NCBI GenBank assembly: GCA_944322305.1
Contig: CALUOP010000004.1
Span: 124,001-188,000 of the forward strand
DNA from: an uncultured Coriobacteriaceae bacterium
GTDB lineage: Bacteria; Actinomycetota; Coriobacteriia; Coriobacteriales; Coriobacteriaceae
Direction of reading: 5' to 3'
Length of the DNA stretch: 64,000 bases
Below the pieces are notes generated by a model. It saw only the letters and a list, made by a program, of their open reading frames with translations, did not search any database and was not told the DNA's origin. Shown here one piece after another: positions 27,055-35,539 of the stretch (the first letter of the stretch is position 1; each line of letters starts with the position of its first letter). Made by a program: the position numbers and the translations under genes.

Positions 27055-29433
27055 TCACCGCGCGGTCACCGCCACCCCCTCGGCGGCGGGAGCGAGCCGC
27101 ACGTCGCCGCTGTCGATGGTGCACAGAAAGGTAGCCCCCGACCGCTCAACCGCCTCTCGGCACGCGGGCGTGGGGTGCCCGTAGCGGTTCCCCGCGCCCG
27201 CGCTGGCAACAGCCACCTCGGGTCTCAGCGCGTCGAGAAGCTCGTCGTCAACCGACTCGGCAGAGCCGTGGTGTCCGAGCTTGAGCGCGTCTATGTCTCC
27301 CACCTCGTCGGCGATGCGGCTCAGCTGGTCGCGCTCGGCGTCCCCGGTGAGCAGGGCGCTGAGCGCATCCACCCCGTCGCGGTAGCTGACCTCAAGGCAG
27401 AGCGAGTCGCCGTTCTCGTTGCCCGCCACCTCCTCAAGAGGCCACAGCACGGTACAGACAAAGCGCCCCACGGCAAAGCTGTCCCCCGCCTGCAGCTCGC
27501 CCAGGGTGCCGGCAGCGGTGTCCGCAACCGCTTCCCGCACGTTGTCAGGTGCGTTGCCGGCCGCGCCCGCCGCCGCGTACACCGCGCCCACCGGTATCAT
27601 CTGGGCCACTTCGTCCAGACCTCCGACATGGTCGCTGTGCCAATGGGTAACCACCACCGCATCCAGGACGAGCACCCCGTTGCGCGCTAGGGCCGCAAGC
27701 GTCGCCTCATCCTCGCCGGCGTCCACAAGCACCGCCTGGCCTCCGTCGCGAATGAGAATCGCGTCTGCCTGTCCCACGTCAAGCACCGTCACGCACGGGG
27801 CGGCGCAAAAGCGCGCAACGTAGATCCAAAGCCCCGCCAGGGCGGCAAGCACACCCCCTGCCGCAAGGAGGTGCGCACGCCGCGGGCTGGCCCACAGCCA
27901 AAACACCGCCGCCGCGCTCCCCCACAGCACCGGGTAGGTCCACCCCGGCGCCTCAACCGCAAGCGCCGCATACGGCACGCCCGCCAACAGGTCCGCGGCA
28001 AAGACGGCCACCCGCGCGCAAGCAAGCGGCACCGCCCACAGAAATCCCAGAGCCGGATCCGCCGTGGCAAACGGCGCCACCACGATGCCGCAGGCGAGAA
28101 GCGCCGTCATCGGAGGCTCGGCCACCAGGTTCGCAAGCGGCGCGATAAGCGACACCTGCCCGAACGCGCTCATCGTCAAGGGAAGCGTGGCCCACTGCGC
28201 CGAAAGGGTGAGCGCCAAGAGCTCTGCCAGCGTGCGCGGCACCCCGACGCGACACAGCAGGCACGCAAGGTATCGGCTGAGCAGCAGGATGGAGAGCACG
28301 CTCGCCGCCGAGAGCTGGAAGCCCAGGTCATAGACCAGGCCCGGGCGTGCCACCAAAAGCACCCACACCGTGAGGCCGAGCCCCGAGAGCGCGTGCGGGC
28401 GCCTTCCGCCCAGCGAGCTGCCCATGCTCGCCATCACCATCACCAGCGAGCGCACCGCCGAGGGCGCGCCACCCGTGAACACCACGTACAAGCCCATGAG
28501 CGCCCCGATGAGCACCGTGCGCGCGGGGCGCGGGGCTGCGGCGCGCTCGAGCATCCCGGTGACGAGCGCAGCCACGAGCGTTAGGTGGCTCCCCGACACC
28601 GCCACCAGGTGCGAGAGCCCGGTAAGCGCAAACGCGTCCGAGGCCGGCATGGCGTTGAGCGCCGCGCTGTAACCGCACACCGTACCGGCCACCAGCGCGC
28701 GCTCCTGCGAGGCCTCGGGATCGAGGGAGGCAAGCACCGCCGCGCGCAGCGCGTAGAGCGGTGCCGCAGGGTCCTGCTCTGCGGTCACCGCCGCCACGCG
28801 GACCTGCCCCACCACGCCGCGCATGAACAGCGCACGATCCCAATCCCCCTCCTCCAAAGCTTCGACCGAGCCGACCGCGGTAAGGCACGTTCCCCGCTGA
28901 TAGGCTTCTGGAAGCGAGAGACGCACATCTGCCACGCGCGCGCCGTTGCGCCACAGCGTTGCATCGGCCGACACCCCGAACGGGCTAACCGAGGGGTCGC
29001 CGGTTATCTCAAGCACGCCGGCGCTCACCGGCGCCCGGCCAAGCTCATCCGCCGCGCAGACCTGCCCCGCCAGCTGAAGGGGCACCGCCCCGCAGGCGGC
29101 AAGGCAGCCTGCCGCACACCAGGCAACGCAACGGGCGAGATACCGCCCGGCGCGGCACCTCAAGGCGCGGGCCGCAGCCAAGCCGGCCGCGCCGACAAGG
29201 ATCCCGCCGGCCAGGCACGGGCCCAGGCCCGTACCCACCGCCGCCAGCGCATCGGCCCAGCCAACGCCGCGCGCCGCTCCATCTGCGCAGAACCAGCGCC
29301 ACCCCGCCGCCATGAGCACGGCGCAACCCGCCGCGAGCCCGACGCACCCTGCGAGCACGGGAGGCACGTACGGACGCGCGGGAAGCTCGCAGCCTAAGTT
29401 CCTAGACGCAGATGGACCCTTGGAGCTTCTCAA
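27055..29433 (-). CDS. comEC: DNA internalization protein ComEC/Rec2
   Basis: A 792-aa polytopic membrane channel for single-stranded DNA uptake. N-terminal helices precede a soluble DUF4131 region. The competence domain follows with many helices (LTGLSHLVAVSGSHLTL is the family core). A C-terminal metallo-beta-lactamase domain has HWHSDHVGG and LKLGHHGSAES. The start is a TTG at 29431-29433 with AGGGGAG, overlapping the comEA end by 32 bases, so translation is coupled. With comEA and holA it forms a late-competence operon; no comGA/comF is in view. Confidence 0.92.
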   Translation of the reverse strand: MRSSKGPSASRNLGCELPARPYVPPVLAGCVGLAAGCAVLMAAGWRWFCADGAARGVGWADALAAVGTGLGPCLAGGILVGAAGLAAARALRCRAGRYLARCVAWCAAGCLAACGAVPLQLAGQVCAADELGRAPVSAGVLEITGDPSVSPFGVSADATLWRNGARVADVRLSLPEAYQRGTCLTAVGSVEALEEGDWDRALFMRGVVGQVRVAAVTAEQDPAAPLYALRAAVLASLDPEASQERALVAGTVCGYSAALNAMPASDAFALTGLSHLVAVSGSHLTLVAALVTGMLERAAAPRPARTVLIGALMGLYVVFTGGAPSAVRSLVMVMASMGSSLGGRRPHALSGLGLTVWVLLVARPGLVYDLGFQLSAASVLSILLLSRYLACLLCRVGVPRTLAELLALTLSAQWATLPLTMSAFGQVSLIAPLANLVAEPPMTALLACGIVVAPFATADPALGFLWAVPLACARVAVFAADLLAGVPYAALAVEAPGWTYPVLWGSAAAVFWLWASPRRAHLLAAGGVLAALAGLWIYVARFCAAPCVTVLDVGQADAILIRDGGQAVLVDAGEDEATLAALARNGVLVLDAVVVTHWHSDHVGGLDEVAQMIPVGAVYAAAGAAGNAPDNVREAVADTAAGTLGELQAGDSFAVGRFVCTVLWPLEEVAGNENGDSLCLEVSYRDGVDALSALLTGDAERDQLSRIADEVGDIDALKLGHHGSAESVDDELLDALRPEVAVASAGAGNRYGHPTPACREAVERSGATFLCTIDSGDVRLAPAAEGVAVTAR

Positions 29434-30139
29434 ACTTCTTCTCCCCTATGCCTGACACCCGCATGATGTCCTCAACGCTCGTGAACGCCCCGTTCGTCTC
29501 GCGCTCCTCGATAATGGCTTGCGCGGTTGAGGGCCCCACGCCCGGCAGCGCGTCGAGCTCCTCGGCTGTTGCGGTGTTGATGTTCACCAGTGCCTGCGCC
29601 TCCGCCGCTCCCGCCGTTCCCGTGCCGCCCGCCGCAGGCGTTGCCTGCACCGGTGCGGCCTCCCCTTGCCGAGGCACATAGACCTTCTGGCCGTCCTCCA
29701 CCTTGGCGGCGAGGTTCAGCGAGGCGGTGTCCGCCTCAGCCGTCAGCCCGCCGGCGGCGGCCACCGCGTCGTTGACGCGGGCACCCGGCGCAAGGCTCAC
29801 CAGCCCCGGCGAGGCCACCGCGCCGCCCACGTCCACAAGCAGCTCCGCGGTCTCCCCTTCGCCGTCCGCGTCCTCCTCTGCCGCCTCATCCTCGTCGGCT
29901 TTGCCCTCATCTGCTTTATCGCCGTCTTTTTCCGCATCCGGTACCACTGCCGCCTCAGACCCCTCGGCGCGCGTCACGGTGAACTGCGTTGCGCGCGAGC
30001 CGCTCGTAACCCCGAGAACCACCACCACGACCACGCCCACAACGGCCACGGCAAGCATCACCGCCATCCACGGACGCTGCCGCAGCGCCTGGCGCACCTT
30101 GGCCGCGCCGCCCTGTCTCGCATCTCCCAACTGCGCCAT
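29402..30139 (-). CDS. comEA: Competence protein ComEA
   Basis: A 245-aa membrane-anchored DNA receptor for transformation. A basic N-terminus and transmembrane helix (about residues 26-44) are followed by an acidic Glu/Asp/Ala spacer, an SLBB-type domain (VDVGGAVASPGLVSL), and a C-terminal helix-hairpin-helix pair (NINTATAEELDALPGVG, then RVSGIGEKKFEKL) that binds DNA. The ATG and its ribosome site are enclosed by a hairpin (30129-30187). Confidence 0.92.
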   Translation of the reverse strand: MAQLGDARQGGAAKVRQALRQRPWMAVMLAVAVVGVVVVVVLGVTSGSRATQFTVTRAEGSEAAVVPDAEKDGDKADEGKADEDEAAEEDADGEGETAELLVDVGGAVASPGLVSLAPGARVNDAVAAAGGLTAEADTASLNLAAKVEDGQKVYVPRQGEAAPVQATPAAGGTGTAGAAEAQALVNINTATAEELDALPGVGPSTAQAIIEERETNGAFTSVEDIMRVSGIGEKKFEKLQGSICV

Positions 30140-30187
30140 ACCAAAACACCCCCTTGACCCGATGATGGGCCAAGGGGGTGCGCAGTT
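30129..30187 (-). promoter_or_regulatory. Hairpin enclosing the comEA ribosome-binding site and start codon
   Basis: On the minus strand an outer 8-bp stem (30129-30136 with 30180-30187) and an inner 9-bp stem (30148-30156 with 30171-30179) stack across an 11-nt one-sided bulge. That bulge holds the ATG (30137-30139). The 3' arm of the inner stem is AAGGGGGT, the only good Shine-Dalgarno for comEA. Translation would be blocked while it is folded. The inner stem plus TTTT could alternatively end thiI transcription. Confidence 0.7.
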
Positions 30188-30294
30188 AGGCGACGGACGA
30201 AAGCTTTGCCGCGGGATCTAGCCAAATCACCTGCACGATCTTGCCTAGCCAAATCCTTGGCAAAGGCGCCTAGGGAAAGCAGCCCTGCTCTTCG

Positions 30295-31530
30295 CTACCG
30301 CGGAGCCAGCACCTCGTGGCGCTCGCGCAGCGCGCGCGGCGCTCGGTAGCTCGGGCATGAATCGAAGTCCACGTACTCCAACGTGTCAACCAGGTGGTCG
30401 ATCATCGCGTCGTGGTCGAAGGCGTCCCACGCTTCGTGCACCTGGTCGAGCTTGGCGTGCGTCTCCGGGCGGCGCGGCATGAAGAGCGTGCAGCAGTCAG
30501 GCGCCGTCTCGGTGGAGATGCCGTAAGTGCCCAGCTCCTGGGCGCGTGCGATGATCTCCTGCTTGTCCGAGCCGATAAGCGGCCGAAAGACCGGCAGGTC
30601 CACCACCTCGTTCACCGCGATGATGTTCTCGAGTGTCTGCGAGGCCACCTGTCCCAGCGACTCGCCGGTGACGATGGCCTTGGCCTGCTCCATGCGCGCG
30701 ATGCGCTCGGCCACGGAGAACATCACGCGGCGGTACATGATCACGCGCAGGGCGCCCGGACAGGCGAGCGAGATCTCGCGCTGGCAGTCGCCGAAGGGCA
30801 CCACGTACAGGCGCCCGATGCCGCCGGCCGGCTCAAGCGCGCGCACGAGGTCCTGGCACAGGTACTCGCTCGTGTCGGCCACCTGAGGGCGGCCCGAGAA
30901 GTGCACCGGCACGCACACCGCGCCGCGGCGGATGATCTTCCACGAGGCCACCGGCGAGTCGATCCCCGAGCTCATAAGTGAAACCACCTTGCCGGCAGTT
31001 CCCACCGGCAGGCCGCCCACGCCGGCGTCGTGCCGCGCGAAAACAAAGACCGAACCCTGCACCACGAGCACGTTGACGACAAGGTCGGGGTGGTGCATCT
31101 GAACCTTCTTCTCGGGGAAGGCCTCGCACAGCACCTCGCCCACCGCGCGGTTGATCGCGATGGTGTCGAGCTCGTAGTCGGTGTTTGAGCGCTTGGCGTG
31201 CACCTTGAAGGTGGTGAAGCCGGTGACTTCAGCCTCGCGCATAGCCTCCACGGCAGCCGCGGCATACTGCTCGACGTTGCGCTCGCACAGGAAGGCGAGC
31301 GAAACGCGTGCCACGCCGGGTACCTTGCGGATGCGCTCGTGCGCCAACGGCACGTCGGCCTGCTTGGCGAAGGTCACCAGGATGTAACCGGAGAGACGAC
31401 GGATCTCACAGGGAGAAAAGGCGGCCAAAGCCGCCTTGAGGTTCTCGACCAGCTGGCGCTCGAAGCGCGCGCGGTTCTTTCCCTTGAGCCCGATCTCGTG
31501 GTAATGGACGAGACAGACGCGTTGAGCCAT
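30295..31530 (-). CDS. thiI: tRNA 4-thiouridine synthase ThiI
   Basis: A 411-aa enzyme that makes 4-thiouridine in tRNA (and feeds thiazole synthesis in some bacteria). The order is an N-terminal ferredoxin-like domain, a THUMP domain, and a PP-loop ATPase with SSGIDSPVAS. The length matches the form without a rhodanese domain. It starts 1 base from the rpoZ stop, in the mIHF-gmk-rpoZ-thiI run. Confidence 0.93.
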   Translation of the reverse strand: MAQRVCLVHYHEIGLKGKNRARFERQLVENLKAALAAFSPCEIRRLSGYILVTFAKQADVPLAHERIRKVPGVARVSLAFLCERNVEQYAAAAVEAMREAEVTGFTTFKVHAKRSNTDYELDTIAINRAVGEVLCEAFPEKKVQMHHPDLVVNVLVVQGSVFVFARHDAGVGGLPVGTAGKVVSLMSSGIDSPVASWKIIRRGAVCVPVHFSGRPQVADTSEYLCQDLVRALEPAGGIGRLYVVPFGDCQREISLACPGALRVIMYRRVMFSVAERIARMEQAKAIVTGESLGQVASQTLENIIAVNEVVDLPVFRPLIGSDKQEIIARAQELGTYGISTETAPDCCTLFMPRRPETHAKLDQVHEAWDAFDHDAMIDHLVDTLEYVDFDSCPSYRAPRALRERHEVLAPR

Positions 31531-31531
31531 G

Positions 31532-31810
31532 TTACTTCGTTGCCTTGCCCTTGATGGCCTGCTCGAACGCGTCGTGGTCGTAGGAGATGGTGCCGTCCAT
31601 GATCTCGTCCATGGACATGGAGATGGCGTCCTTGCCCGAGAGCATGATGGTGATGTCGTCCACGCCCTGTGCGGCGAGCACGCGGCTGTGCTGGCCGCGG
31701 ATCATGCTGTTGATGTCGCAGGCGCGCTTGGAAGCGAGCGAGGCGAGGAGGAACCGGTTGTGATCGGTCTTCTCGAGAAGGTTATCGATCGGAGGCTTGA
31801 TGACCGACAT
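31532..31810 (-). CDS. rpoZ: DNA-directed RNA polymerase subunit omega
   Basis: A 92-aa small RNA polymerase subunit that helps assemble beta-prime. The family start is KPPIDNLLEKTDHNRFLL, followed by ASKRACDINSM. It follows gmk by 7 bases, the conserved gmk-rpoZ pair. Confidence 0.93.
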   Translation of the reverse strand: MSVIKPPIDNLLEKTDHNRFLLASLASKRACDINSMIRGQHSRVLAAQGVDDITIMLSGKDAISMSMDEIMDGTISYDHDAFEQAIKGKATK

Positions 31811-31817
31811 TGCTACC

Positions 31818-32387
31818 TCATTTCCTTTCGTGTTCCGCGAGGGTGCGCAGGAGCTCCTGCACCGCCTCGGTAAGGTCGTCGTTTACGATAACCGCGTCGT
31901 AGCGATCGGCGAGCGCAAGCTCGCGCTCGGCGGTGGCCAGGCGCAGCGCCACGGACTCGGGCGCGTCGGTGCCGCGGCCCACCAAGCGCTCACGCAGCAC
32001 CTCGGGCGACGGGGGCTTGATGAAGATGAGCACCGCCTCGGGGAACTTCTCCTTGACCTGCAGGGCACCCTGGACGTCGATCTCCAGGATAAGCGAGTGA
32101 CCGGCTGCGAGGTTCTTCTCGACCTCGGTCACCAGCGTGCCGTAGCAGTTGTCGAACACGTGCGCCCACTCAAGGAAGGCGCCCTGCCGCACTAGCTCGT
32201 CAAAGCGCTCGCGGGTCATGAAGTGATAGTTGACACCGTCCACCTCGCCCTCGCGCGGCTGGCGCGTAGTGGCAGAAACCGTCAGGCCCAGGTCGGGGCG
32301 CTGCGCGCGAACCTGCGCTACCAGCGTGCCCTTCCCCGCGCCTGACGGCCCCGAAACGACGAACAGTGTTGGCGTAAACGCGCTCAC
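31818..32387 (-). CDS. gmk: Guanylate kinase
   Basis: A 189-aa enzyme that converts GMP to GDP with ATP. The P-loop GPSGAGKG lies at residues 13-20. SATTRQPREGEVDGVNYHF is the GMP-binding segment, and EIDVQGA lies in the core. The start is a GTG (32385-32387) that directly follows the stop codon of the mIHF gene, indicating coupled translation. Confidence 0.95.
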   Translation of the reverse strand: MSAFTPTLFVVSGPSGAGKGTLVAQVRAQRPDLGLTVSATTRQPREGEVDGVNYHFMTRERFDELVRQGAFLEWAHVFDNCYGTLVTEVEKNLAAGHSLILEIDVQGALQVKEKFPEAVLIFIKPPSPEVLRERLVGRGTDAPESVALRLATAERELALADRYDAVIVNDDLTEAVQELLRTLAEHERK

Positions 32388-32696
32388 TTACTTGGCGAGC
32401 TGCTCGAGCAGCTGCTCGCGCTGACGCACGCCGAGGCCCTGAACGCGACGGGTGGTGGAGATGCCCAGCTCGTCCATGATCTTGGCAGCCTTAGCCTTGC
32501 CGTAACCCGGGAGCGACTCGATGAGGGTGGAGACCTTCATGCGGCTGGCGATGGGATCGTCGGAGTTGAGCACCGACTCGAGGGTGACCTCGCCGTTCTT
32601 GATCTTATCGCGAAGCTCAGCACGGGCGTGACGGGCTGCAGCGGCCTTCTCGAGGGCAGCCTTGCGCTGCTCGTCGGTAAGCTGAGGAAGAGCCAT
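32388..32696 (-). CDS. mihF: Actinobacterial integration host factor (mIHF)
   Basis: A 102-aa nucleoid-associated DNA-binding protein of the actinobacterial mIHF type (helix-two-turn-helix), unrelated to proteobacterial IHF. The family parts are MALPQLTDEQRKAAL, LPGYGKAKA and GISTTRRVQGLG. ATG at 32694-32696 has GGAGGT at ideal spacing. It leads gmk-rpoZ-thiI, the order seen in actinobacteria, and is the best single taxonomic marker in the window. Confidence 0.92.
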   Translation of the reverse strand: MALPQLTDEQRKAALEKAAAARHARAELRDKIKNGEVTLESVLNSDDPIASRMKVSTLIESLPGYGKAKAAKIMDELGISTTRRVQGLGVRQREQLLEQLAK

Positions 32697-32783
32697 GAGT
32701 ACCTCCAAATGTAACCAAATAATCTCACGCTAGGGGCGCAGCCATCAGGCCCAACCGGGCATGCGGCCCCTAAACGACTGATA

Positions 32784-32812
32784 ACCATAGAGGAAGGAAC
32801 CAAGAATTGCAA
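32784..32812 (-). promoter_or_regulatory. Probable mIHF-gmk-rpoZ promoter
   Basis: Minus-strand TTGCAA (32807-32812), exactly 17 bases, then TATGGT (32784-32789). The leader of about 80 nt contains a 7-bp hairpin (32732-32738 with 32766-32772) before the ribosome site. Confidence 0.6.
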
Positions 32813-32935
32813 GCTAACGGGGCATGTTCGTTCAGTGAAGGCGCTCAGAACACACAGAAAGCACGGTGCCACGCCCTTCCTTAAAACAGCAGTTAACGCG
32901 CGCGGGGCAAACAGGGGCGTCTGAAGCTTCGGCAG

Positions 32936-32980
32936 CCCGCCCCGCCGCTGGCCTCATGGGACGGATCGCGGCGGGGCGGG
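32936..32980 (-). terminator. Long GC hairpin at the end of the pyr operon
   Basis: A perfect 13-bp stem (32936-32948 with 32968-32980) and 19-nt loop follow the pyrF stop by 14 bases. No T-run follows, so it may act as a 3'-end stabiliser or a T-less terminator. Confidence 0.55.
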
Positions 32981-32994
32981 AAGCGCGCGTGCGC

Positions 32995-33726
32995 CTACGC
33001 CGTGCGAGAAGCACCCTCGATCTCGGCGACGATGGTCTCGAAGGCCGCCACCGGGTCGTCCGCGCCGGTGATGGGGCGGCCCACCACGATGTGGCTCGCG
33101 CCGGCGGCAATGGCCTGGGCAGGGGTGGCCACGCGGCTCTGATCGCCCGCGGCGGAGCCTGCCGGCCGGACGCCCGGCGTCACGACCAGGGCCTCGGGTC
33201 CGAGAAGCGCCCGCATGCCGGCGGCCTCCTGGGGCGAGCAGACCACGCCGTCGATGCCTGCTTCCCGCGCAAGGGAGGCGAGCGCGGCGGCCTCGTCTGC
33301 CACGGGACGCTCGACGCCGATCTCGTCGAGCGCGGCCTGGTCCATGCTCGTGAGCACGGTGACAGCGATGACCTGCGGACGGAAGCCGAGCTCCGCCGTC
33401 GCCTCCTCGACGCCCCCGCGCGCGGCGGCGAGCATCTTGGAGGCGCCCAGGCCGTGAACGGTGATGAGGTCGGCGCCCGCAAGCGCCGCCGACCGCGCGG
33501 CACCGCGGACCTGGTGCGGGATATCGTGCAGCTTGAGATCGAGGAAGACTTTGAAGCCGCGGTCCTTGAAGGCCCTCACGATGGCGGGACCCTCGGCGTA
33601 GAAGAGCGTCATCCCCACTTTGAGCCACGTGGCGTGCCCGGCGAGAAGGTCGGCGAGCTCGAAGGCGCGGTCGCGGTCGCAATCAAGCGCGACCATGATG
33701 CGGTCGCGCACGGCGGTCTCTAGCAT
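32995..33726 (-). CDS. pyrF: Orotidine 5'-phosphate decarboxylase
   Basis: A 243-aa enzyme for the last step to UMP. The TIM barrel contains the catalytic FLDLKLHDIPHQV (D-x-K-x2-D type), with VTPGVRP and the phosphate-binding VVGRPIT at the end. The start ATG at 33724-33726 (MLETAVRDR) overlaps the pyrD stop by 7 bases. It is the last gene of the pyrR-B-C-K-D-F operon. Confidence 0.94.
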   Translation of the reverse strand: MLETAVRDRIMVALDCDRDRAFELADLLAGHATWLKVGMTLFYAEGPAIVRAFKDRGFKVFLDLKLHDIPHQVRGAARSAALAGADLITVHGLGASKMLAAARGGVEEATAELGFRPQVIAVTVLTSMDQAALDEIGVERPVADEAAALASLAREAGIDGVVCSPQEAAGMRALLGPEALVVTPGVRPAGSAAGDQSRVATPAQAIAAGASHIVVGRPITGADDPVAAFETIVAEIEGASRTA

Positions 33727-34643
33727 TCCAGGGCTCCAATCAGCTCGTTGATATCGTTCACGCCCTGCTCCTCGGCCCAGGCGGTGAGCTCGGAGAGGAT
33801 GCGCGCGGCGGCATCCGGCTCGGCAAAGCTCGCCATGCCCACGGATACGGCCGTGGCTCCCGCCAGGATGAACTCGGCCGCGTCCTCGCCGGTCATGATG
33901 CCGCCCACGCCGCAGACGGGGATGTCCACCGCGTTGGCGACCTCCCATACCATGCGCACGGCGATGGGATGCAGCAGCGGGCCGGAAAGCCCGCCCGTGG
34001 GCTTGGAGATCTTGGAGCGGCGCGTGTGCACGTCGATGGCCATGCCGGGGATGGAGTTGATGACGGTCAGGCCGTCGGCGCCCTCGGCCTCGAGCGCGCG
34101 GGCGATCTCGGGCAGGCGCACGGGGGCCATCTTCACCAGCAGCGGCTTCTTGGTCACGGGACGGCAGGCGCGCATGACCTCGGCCGCACCCTCGGGAGTC
34201 GAGCCGCACGCCGCGCCGCCTGCGGCGATGTTAGGGCAGCTCACGTTGAGCTCGAAGCCCGCCGCCCAAGGGCACAGCTCGTCGAAGAGCTCGAGCGCGG
34301 CCACGTACTCGGCGGTCGAGTGGCCCGCCACCTGGCAGATGACCTGCGTGCCCTTGGAGCTGAGCTCCTCGAGCCACGGGCCCGACTCGGCGGCGAAGGC
34401 GTGCACGCCGGGGTTCTGCAGGCCCACGGAGTTCATCATGCCGCCGTACACCTCGGTCATGCGGGGCTTGGGGTTGCCGGGCCATGGCTCGGCCGCGCAG
34501 CCCTTGGTGGTGATGGCCCCCAGGCACGAGACGTCGAAGAAGTTCTGGTACTGCCACCCGTAGCCGAACGTGCCGGACGCGGTGTTGACGGGGTTCTTCA
34601 TCTTGATGCCGCCGAGATCGACGGCCATGCTCACCTTGCTCAC
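33720..34643 (-). CDS. pyrD: Dihydroorotate dehydrogenase, class 1B catalytic subunit
   Basis: A 307-aa FMN enzyme that oxidises dihydroorotate with NAD+ through PyrK. The catalytic cysteine is in NVSCPN (class 1). KMAP, INSIPG and GVGGI bind FMN and substrate. The start is GTG at 34641-34643: GGAGGAGG lies 7 bases upstream, and GTGA overlaps the pyrK stop by 4 bases. Class 1B is inferred from the adjacent pyrK. Confidence 0.94.
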   Translation of the reverse strand: MSKVSMAVDLGGIKMKNPVNTASGTFGYGWQYQNFFDVSCLGAITTKGCAAEPWPGNPKPRMTEVYGGMMNSVGLQNPGVHAFAAESGPWLEELSSKGTQVICQVAGHSTAEYVAALELFDELCPWAAGFELNVSCPNIAAGGAACGSTPEGAAEVMRACRPVTKKPLLVKMAPVRLPEIARALEAEGADGLTVINSIPGMAIDVHTRRSKISKPTGGLSGPLLHPIAVRMVWEVANAVDIPVCGVGGIMTGEDAAEFILAGATAVSVGMASFAEPDAAARILSELTAWAEEQGVNDINELIGALEC

Positions 34644-35431
34644 CAGACAACCTCCTCCGCGTTGAACACCGGGCCGCACATGCAGGCGCCCACCATGCCG
34701 TGGGTGGTTTCCACGGCGCAGGTGTTGCAGGCGCCGAACCCGCAGCTCATCATCCGCTCGAGCGAGGCCTCGCAGGGCACGCCGGCCGCCTGCGCGGCGG
34801 CGGCCACCTTGGCCATCATGGGTTCGGGACCGCAGGTGGCCACATAATCGTAGCCCCCGCGGGCGAGAAGCTCGGCGGCGGGATCGGTGCAGAACCCGGC
34901 GAGTCCGAGCGACCCGTCGTCGGTCGATATGCGGACCTCGCCGGCGCCGAGCTCCTCGAGCTCGGCGGGACCGACCAGGGTGTCGGCGCAGGCGCTGCCC
35001 ACGCAGGCGTCGAAGTCAATGCCCGCGGAGACGAGCTCGCGCGCCAGGCACACGACGGGCGGCACGCCGATGCCGCCGGCGACCAGGAGCGCGCGCCGGC
35101 ATCCCTCGGGAACCGTCCAGCCGCGACCCCCCGGCCCGAGCAGCGTGCTCGTGGCACCGGGCTGCATCTGGGAAAGACGGCGGGTGCCGTCGCCCACCAC
35201 GGCGTACCAGATGTCGATGGTCCCGGCGGCCGGATCGGCGGCGGCGTAGGACAGCGGCACGCGCAGAAGCGATGCGGCGTTGCCCGGAACGGCGATGTTC
35301 ACGAACTGCCCGGGCTTGATGGCCTGGGCGAGCTTGGGTGCGCGTACCGTCAGCGCGTAGATGTCACGCGCCATCGGCTCGTTCGACACGACGGTGAAGT
35401 CGTGCACCCGAGCGGGAGAAGGTGTCGGCAT
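34640..35431 (-). CDS. pyrK: Dihydroorotate dehydrogenase electron transfer subunit
   Basis: A 263-aa partner of PyrD that carries FAD and a 2Fe-2S cluster and passes electrons to NAD+. A ferredoxin-reductase-like fold is followed by a Cys-rich end (CGFGACNTC and GACMCGPVF) for the cluster. ATG at 35429-35431 is chosen for its GGGGAG; a GTG two codons upstream is the alternative. It overlaps pyrD by 4 bases. Confidence 0.94.
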   Translation of the reverse strand: MPTPSPARVHDFTVVSNEPMARDIYALTVRAPKLAQAIKPGQFVNIAVPGNAASLLRVPLSYAAADPAAGTIDIWYAVVGDGTRRLSQMQPGATSTLLGPGGRGWTVPEGCRRALLVAGGIGVPPVVCLARELVSAGIDFDACVGSACADTLVGPAELEELGAGEVRISTDDGSLGLAGFCTDPAAELLARGGYDYVATCGPEPMMAKVAAAAQAAGVPCEASLERMMSCGFGACNTCAVETTHGMVGACMCGPVFNAEEVVW

Positions 35432-35459
35432 GAGCACTCCCCTTTTCTTCCGATATCCC

Positions 35460-35523
35460 GCGCGCCGCGGGCAGAGCCGCGGCGCGCCTGCTCCAAAGGC
35501 CCCGGCGACCAGGCGCCGGGGCC
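35460..35523 (-). other. Two strong hairpins between pyrC and pyrK
   Basis: Stem 1 has 11 bp (35460-35470 with 35477-35487). Stem 2 has 10 bp (35498-35507 with 35514-35523). Both are in the 108-base gap inside the pyr operon and have no T-run. They may set relative mRNA stability of pyrRBC versus pyrKDF, an inference. Confidence 0.6.
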
Positions 35524-35539
35524 CGACGATGTGCCTGTG

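Noticed and set aside
32995-34209. Apparent fusion upstream of pyrF
   Set aside because: The first half is an out-of-frame reading of pyrD; pyrF begins at 33726.
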